From positions 2,170,001 to 2,234,000 of the forward strand of contig JBANDB010000001.1 in the NCBI GenBank assembly GCA_037576215.1: a stretch of DNA of 64,000 nt. Direction: 5' to 3'. Positions 57,836-64,000 of the stretch are shown piece after piece (positions within the stretch are counted from its first letter, which is position 1; every line of letters begins with the position of its first letter). The position numbers and the translations under genes are program-made. Under the pieces are notes generated by a model, which saw only the letters and a list, made by a program, of their open reading frames with translations, was not told where the DNA came from and did not search any database. The DNA comes from Armillaria gallica (Eukaryota > Basidiomycota > Agaricomycetes > Agaricales > Physalacriaceae).

Positions 57836-60800
57836 ATGTCCTCCAACGTCGAAAAGGAACCGGGTGATGTCCAGCCTGAGGCTGGCACACCGCCCATTGC
57901 TGAAAAGAAGAAGAGAGAGTACAAGGAATTTGGCCATGAAGAGGAAAAGGCTACCCGTACGTTTTTGCCTCGGTTACCCTGTCGATTGCCCCTCTGACTT
58001 GTCCACTGCAGACGCCAATGTGGATATGTCAACTGTGAGCTGTTCGACACTTCAATCGCCTTTTACAGCTACCTTACACGCCTTTGCAGATCGAGTTGAA
58101 GGCAGAGGACCTCTACGACAAGGAAAAAGTAGATCTGGAGACTATTGTCATTGACGATGTCTTCAAGCTCCTTCAATGCGACGAGAACGGTCTCACTCCT
58201 GACGAAGCCCTGCGTCGTCTTGAGTTGTTCGGTCCCAACAGACTTGAATCAGAGGAGCAGAACCCCATTCTCCAGGTATGCTTCGCATTCATATTCGCCA
58301 AGTTCGCCAAGCATTGATTCCATTCTTAGTTCCTCAGTTTTATGTGGAACCCGCTGTCCTGGGTCATGGAAGCGGCTGCTCTCGTTGCCATCGCTCTCTC
58401 CAATGGCGAGGGTCGTGCTCCTGATTGGCAGGATTTCGTCGGTATCATCTTGCTCCTGTTTATCAACTCTTCCATCGGTTTCTACGAAGAGCGTAACGCT
58501 GGGAATGCCGTCAAGGCTCTTATGGACTCCCTAGCTCCCAAGGCCAAGGTCAAGCGTGCCGGTTCTTGGTCAGAAATCGAGTCGGCGGATCTTGTCCCCG
58601 GTGATATGGTGTCCTTCAAGATCGGTGACATTGTCCCTGCCGACTGCCGTCTCATTGAAGCCATCAACGTGTCCATCGACCAGGCCGCCCTTACTGGTGA
58701 ATCACTCCCTCAGTCCAAAAAGGCTGGCGACCAGTGTTTCTCGTGCGTTAATTTTGCGCCCGTGATCGTGTTGTGTCTCTGATCTTATCTTCTCCATTTA
58801 GTGGTTCGACTTGCAAACAAGGTGAAGCTGAGGGTGTTGTCATCTCGACTGGTGCCAACACTTTCTTCGGTCGTGCTGCCTCCCTTGTCGGACAAGATGA
58901 TGACACTACCGGTCATTTGCAGAAGATTTTGGCTCAAATCGGGTCTTTCTGCTTGGTTGCCATTGGTATTTTCGTTCTCCTCGAAATCGTCATCTTGTAC
59001 CCCCGCTTCCACTACACCTATCGTCGCGGTCTTGACAACATCCTTGTCCTCTTAATCGGTGGTATCCCCATTGCCATGCCCACTGTCTTGTCCGTCACTC
59101 TCGCAGTCGGCGCGCAGCAGCTTGCCAAGCACAAGGCCATTGTCACTCGTATCACTGCCATTGAAGAGTTGGCTGGCGTCACCATTCTGTGCTCCGACAA
59201 GACCGGCACCCTCACCACCAACAAGCTTACCATTGATAAGGACACCATCCGTACCTACGGTCCGTTCTCCGCCGATGATGTCATCCTCCTTGCCGCCTAC
59301 GCTTCCCGTACCGAGAACCAGGACGCCATTGACTCGTCTGTCGTTCAGGCTATCGGTGACCCAGCTAAGGCCCGTGCTGGCATCAAGCTGCTCGACTTCA
59401 AGCCTTTCAACCCCGTCGACAAGCGTACCGAGATCACTTACCGTGAGGAGTCCACGGGCAAGCTGAAGCGTGTCACCAAGGGTATGACCGGTATCATCAT
59501 TGAGCTTTGCTCTCGCAACAAGACCGAGGAGCTAGAGAACAAGTTGGAGGCTGATGTTGAGGAGTACGCTACCCGTGGTCTCCGTGCACTCGCCGTCGCG
59601 TTCGAGGAAGTTGATGGTGATGATTTCGAGGCCGAGGGCAACGGATTTGAGCTCATTGGTCTTCTTGCCATCTTCGATCCTCCCCGTGACGACACCAAAC
59701 AGACTATTGATGATGCCATGGCTCTCGGTGTGAAGGTCAAGATGGTTACCGGTGATCAGCTCGCCATCGCAAAGGAAACCGGTCGTCGTCTTGGCTTGGG
59801 TGACCACATGTACCCAGCCAAGGTGCTCAAGGACGGTCCCGCCCCAGGCAGCAAGCATGGCTCTTTGGATGAGATGATCATGGATGCCGATGGTTTCGCT
59901 GGAGTCTTCCCAGAGCACAAGTACGAGATCGTGAAGCGTCTCCAGGGTTTGGGTCACTTGTGTGCCATGACTGGTGATGGTGCCAACGATGCCCCTGCTC
60001 TGTCCCGTGCCAACGTGGGTATCGCCGTCGAAGGTGCGACTGACGCTGCTCGTGGTGCCGCCGATATCGTCTTGACAGAACCCGGTCTTTCCACCATCGT
60101 CCATGCTATCCGTGGCTCTCGTATCATTTTCCAACGTATGCGGAACTATTCAATCTACGCCTGTGCAGTTACTATCCGTATCGTCGTCTGTTTCGCCGTG
60201 TTGGCCTTCGCCTACCAGTTCGACTTCCCGCCATTCATGGTTCTTATCATCGCCTTGTTGAACGACGGTACCATTATGACTCTCTCTGTTGACCGTGTGC
60301 TACCCTCCAACACTCCGGATAGTTGGGACCTGGCTGAAATTTTCGCGTACGCTGTTGCCTATGGTTTGTACTTGACCATGTCGACGTGAGTTTTCTTTTG
60401 TATGCACATTTGCCTCAAGGACTGACATATCAATATAGAATTGCCTTGGTCATCATCATCATGGAGACCACCTTCTTCCAGGACAAGTTTGGCGTCGCCC
60501 TCGAGGAATCCCCCGTCCAAGCCAATGACCGTCAACTTCACATGGTTGTCTATCTCCAAGTCGCCATTATTTCACAGGCTCTCATTTTCGTCACCCGGTC
60601 GCACGGATTCTTCTTCATGGAGCGTCCTTCCGCTGCTCTTTTCTTTGCTTTCTGTCTAGCGCAGCTCGTGTCTTCAATCATTGCTGCCTATGGTGACTGG
60701 GGCTTCACCGAGATCCATTCCATTTCTGGTGGATGGATTGGCATTGTTTGGGTCTGGGTAAGTTTATAATTGATAAACGTCGTGGCTTCTTTTTCTCACG

Positions 60801-61136
60801 CGTTCCTTGTAGAACATCGTCTGGTTCTTCCCTCTTGACTTCATCAAGTTCGGTATGAAAGCCACTGTCATCAAGTTCCTCCGTGAGCGTCGTGCACGCC
60901 AAGTCGCCGCCGCTTCTCACGAGGGCGTTCCCATAACTCGTACCCAATCGCGTGTTGCTTCTATCAACGAGTCGTTGTATTCCAACCGTGTGTCCTTCAT
61001 TAAGAGGGCTGCACGGAAGGTCGGCTTTGGTGGCAGAATCACGATGAAGCCCGAGGAGCTGCAGCGTTTCAGCAGCATCCAGGCGCAACGTGTTGGTGCG
61101 ACATTGGCTCGCAACCCTTCACGCACTGCTGCTTAA
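57836..61136 (+). CDS. PMA1: Plasma-membrane H+-ATPase (PMA1)
   Basis: Seven exons: 57836-57956, 58012-58034 (23 nt), 58090-58275, 58330-58742, 58802-60385, 60439-60757 and 60813-61136; the product is 989 residues. P3A-type ATPase marks: an acidic N-terminus; [18 protein letters not shown]; the actuator loop with TGES ([11 protein letters not shown]); [21 protein letters not shown] in membrane segment 4; the phosphorylation site [33 protein letters not shown]; the hinge [20 protein letters not shown]; and then six C-terminal membrane segments. The last ~90 residues are the basic regulatory tail ([19 protein letters not shown]). It pumps protons out of the cell, setting membrane potential and driving nutrient uptake. 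Codon use is C/T-ending biased, as in highly expressed genes. Confidence 0.98.
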
Positions 61137-62370
61137 TCACATCGCGAGAGGAGAGAAATTTGTGTGAGGAGTACGGGAGGCGATTATCTCGATTTGTTCG
61201 CTCGTTCCTGCCATCCTCGTTATCTTAGCGGAGCTGGTGTCATTTACTTTATTGTCTCTCCTTCACGTACCATTAGATCCTCCACGCGCATTATTTTTTT
61301 AAACATTACAAGTTGCAATGCTAGTAAGTACATGACATTGGATATCCGCAAAGGTAAAGGGAGAGTGTGGAGGGTGGCTTGGTGATTGTTCCTGATTGCT
61401 CAGAGGTGTATAGTTTTGAATTTTGTTTGTTACGTATTCTATTTCATGACTGTGTACGACTTTAATTACCTGCCTCTGTGCAGCAAAATGCAATGACTAT
61501 TTAGATTGTACAAATGACTTGGAAGGAAGGAAGAAAGTTTCTATTACCCGACGTGGCTCCTTAAGGAAACGTGTCGGGGACATTCTAGCTACGACGACAC
61601 ACTTGCGTGCGGATGTAAGAGTACGTATACACTCTTATTGGATCCGAATCATAGTGAATGCCTGCTAACTTTGATTTGACAAGCATCGTGTTACAGCCGA
61701 AGTCTGTACCGACATCACATTAACTACGCGCAAGCACAGCCATAATGCAGCTGTTCTCGGTCGGACTGCAGTTTGCACCCCGAGAAGTATGGATCGGAGT
61801 AGTTTTATCCGCAAGGATCTGGTGCGAGAATCGCTAAGGGTTGCAGGCGGAAGGCGGGAACGGGCGGCACATCATTGTGAACCGTGAGTCTCGGATACTT
61901 CTAGTGATGTTTTTGAGAGGTTGGCTTCGACTTCGGATAGCTTGAAACGTTGAACCGAGCATTTTTGTACACGCAGACGACAAATGTTCAAAGAGAAAAT
62001 ATTGGAAACACACAAGAAAAATTTGAATGATTGAGCGTTAGAGTTGTGGGATGTGGCTATGCGTACGGGGCTACAGCTCCAAAAAGAAACAAATGCAAAC
62101 TCGTTCTACCGTCATCATATATGCGTCATGACCATTTTGTATAACGTGGGCGGGTCGCAAACTCCGGTCATCAATCACGGTTTCGAGCCTGTTTCTAGTA
62201 CGATCTATCGTAAATGACTGTTATCTGTGCCGGATGCCTGTCTTCGTCCCAAGTTTTGCGTCAGCAAGGGGCCCCGCGTTATGTAACCGCGTTTAGATGG
62301 TCCACCTACAAAAGCGCCGCATTCCTCGATTCCCCGTCCTCGTACTTTCCCCCTTCTCTCTCTTAATATC
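61137..62370. other. Intergenic, no gene seen
   Basis: 1.2 kb containing the PMA1 3' end and the promoter of the ABC transporter. No coding frame stands out. Confidence 0.4.
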
Positions 62371-64000
62371 ATGGACACCATCGACCATATCCCCCTGCAG
62401 AAAATTCGCGAAGACGGCACTTACGAATATGACGATGCTCATCCTCACTCACCCAACCATGCCACCCACCATGTCGATGCAGCCAAGAGGAGACGGCGGA
62501 GTGCCTCTGTAGACTATGATTTCTTCGATCCTACCGGCGTCGCAGGACTGCAGAGACGCCTCAGCCGTATTTCGACTCGCACTCACGACGACATCCGACC
62601 CACCAATGACTCCGAAGTTACTCTATCAATACCGACTGATGGCACATTTGATTTGGAAAAAACCATGCGCGCGGTCGTGAAGAGGTGTGTTCCGAGTTCT
62701 TCGTAAGCCGAATGTATCGCGTTCCTGACACTCTTCCCGCATTAGACGCGAGGAAGCCAATATCAAAGATCGCCAATTGGGCGTGGTGTTTGAGAACCTC
62801 CGGGTGGTGGGCCTTGGCGCTACGGCGTCTTACCAGGAGACCCTCGGTTCCACACTTAACCCGTTGAATATCGTGAACAACATTCGGACGGGCCGCCACC
62901 CTCCACTCAGGGATATTCTTTCTGGATTTGAGGGTGTCGTTCGGCCTGGGGAGATGATACGTACGTGATCTTCCACTTTGAAATCGCTCTGGCACCGATG
63001 CATATTTAATTTGTAGTTGTCTTGGGGCGGCCTGGTTCCGGCTGCAGTACATTCCTCAAGACACTCGCGAATCAAAGGGAGGAGTACCACTCGGTAGAGG
63101 GCGAAGTCCATTACGACTCCCTTTCTTCTGAGGAACTTGCGAAACATTATCGTGGCGATGTTCAATACTGCCCCGAAGATGATGTTCATTTTCCGACCTT
63201 AACGGTTGAACAGACCCTCAGATTTGCGGTAAAGACGCGTGCTCCTCAAGAGCGCGTTGGCCACTCCAGGGCAGAGTACGTCGACATGATGGTTGAGGTC
63301 CTTACAACCATCTTCGGTCTGCGGCATGCCAAAGGTACAATGGTCGGTGATGCTGCTATCCGTGGTGTATCCGGAGGAGAGAAGAAACGAGTGTCCATTG
63401 CCGAAGCCATGGCTACTCGAAGCAAACTCAATTGTTGGGACAAGTATGTCTTCCGCATTTCTTTTTTTGATGGATGTATCTGACAACAAACATAGCTCTA
63501 CTCGTGGTCTCGATGCCTCCACTGCGCTGGAATTCGGACGCGCGTTGAGAATATCCACTGACATCGACAACCTCAGCACTGTCGTTTCTATCTACCAGGC
63601 AGGCGAGACGCTCTATCAACTTTTCGACAAGGTCTGCGTCATATATGAAGGAAGGATGGCGTACTTTGGGCCCGCAGATCAAGCGAAACAGTACTTCATT
63701 GACCTAGGTTACCTCCCTGCTAACAGGCAGACCACACCCGATTTCCTCGTGGCCGTTACCGATCCAAACGGTCGTATCCTTAATCCTGACGTTCCAAACC
63801 GCCCTCGCACCGCAGCCGAGTTCGCTGAGGCTTTCTACAAGTCGCATCTCGGTCGTCAGAACCGCGAAGACGTTGCTCTGTATAAAGAGGTCTACGTAGG
63901 ATTGCCGGATAGAGCCCACTACTATCGGGAGAGTGCTCGCGCGGAACATTCGAAGAACACGAGACAAAGCTCGTCAGTACCTTCCTTTTGAAAACGGGAG
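62371..64000 (+). CDS. PDR-type ABC transporter (ABCG), 3' partial
   Basis: Exons 62371-62684, 62746-62960, 63017-63443 and 63496 to about 63973, where a GTCAGT donor precedes the window edge; about 475 residues are present of an expected ~1400-1500. An N-terminal charged region (KRRRRSASVDYDFFDP) leads to FENLRVVGLGATASYQETLGS and the first nucleotide-binding domain: Walker A GRPGSGCSTFLKT, PEDDVHFPTLTVEQTLRFAVKTR, then the signature VSGGEKKRVSIAEAM, and the D-loop region STRGLDASTALEFG. In Walker A the usual Lys before S/T is Cys, a normal feature of the degenerate first ATP site in fungal PDR pumps. Such full-size ABCG proteins export drugs, sterols or toxins of others from the plasma membrane; substrate here unknown. 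Confidence 0.93.

Noticed and set aside
60359..60559. Minus-strand and other-frame ORFs across PMA1
   Set aside because: Shadows of a strongly codon-biased gene; none has motifs or splice support.
57836..64000. PMA1 and the PDR pump as part of a resistance or metabolite gene cluster
   Set aside because: No biosynthetic enzyme, regulator or other cluster gene lies nearby; adjacency of two housekeeping-type pumps is not enough.

Overview
The window looks like nuclear DNA from an agaricomycete (mushroom-forming basidiomycete). Genes are cut by many short introns of about 45-60 bp with GT..AG borders, the proteins are fungal, and the left half carries the fast-evolving F-box families and orphan genes typical of Agaricales. 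There are no operons; genes lie on both strands, often head to head.

Left part, about 1-28.8 kb: a gene-sparse accessory region. It holds five F-box or F-box-like genes at 0-8.7 kb, one of them fused to a gag-like reading frame by a small tandem duplication. Next comes a Ypd1-type histidine phosphotransfer gene (9.2-10.0 kb), a 139-residue protein with a PCNA-box-like motif, and several orphan genes (11-20.4 kb). A small RING-finger protein sits at 20.8-21.4 kb. Two tandem F-box paralogs (21.8-27.0 kb) are both broken at the same codon position. A noncoding repeat field (27.2-28.8 kb) closes the block.

Right part, about 28.9-64 kb: conserved housekeeping genes. In order: a secreted protein with a duplicated domain (-), a Rossmann/SDR-like protein (-) head to head with CCT8 (+), a 21-exon AlkB-like 2OG-Fe(II) oxygenase (-), a secreted DUF3455-type protein (+), protoporphyrinogen oxidase HEM14 (-) head to head with signal peptidase subunit SPC2 (+), UDP-glucose:glycoprotein glucosyltransferase (+), the 60S export adaptor NMD3 (+), the plasma-membrane H+-ATPase PMA1 (+), and the start of a PDR-type ABC transporter (+) that runs off the window.

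SPC2 and the glucosyltransferase both act in the ER secretory pathway. PMA1 and the PDR pump are both plasma-membrane ATPases. Otherwise neighbours do not form an obvious pathway. I found no secondary-metabolite cluster, CRISPR array, rRNA or convincing tRNA. The most unusual observations are gene-structure events: a 7-nt microexon and a GC-AG intron in the AlkB-like gene, a GC-AG intron in CCT8, the duplication-driven F-box/gag fusion, and the twin lesions in the F-box pair. Exon borders were read by eye from splice signals, phase and protein continuity; none is backed by transcript data.
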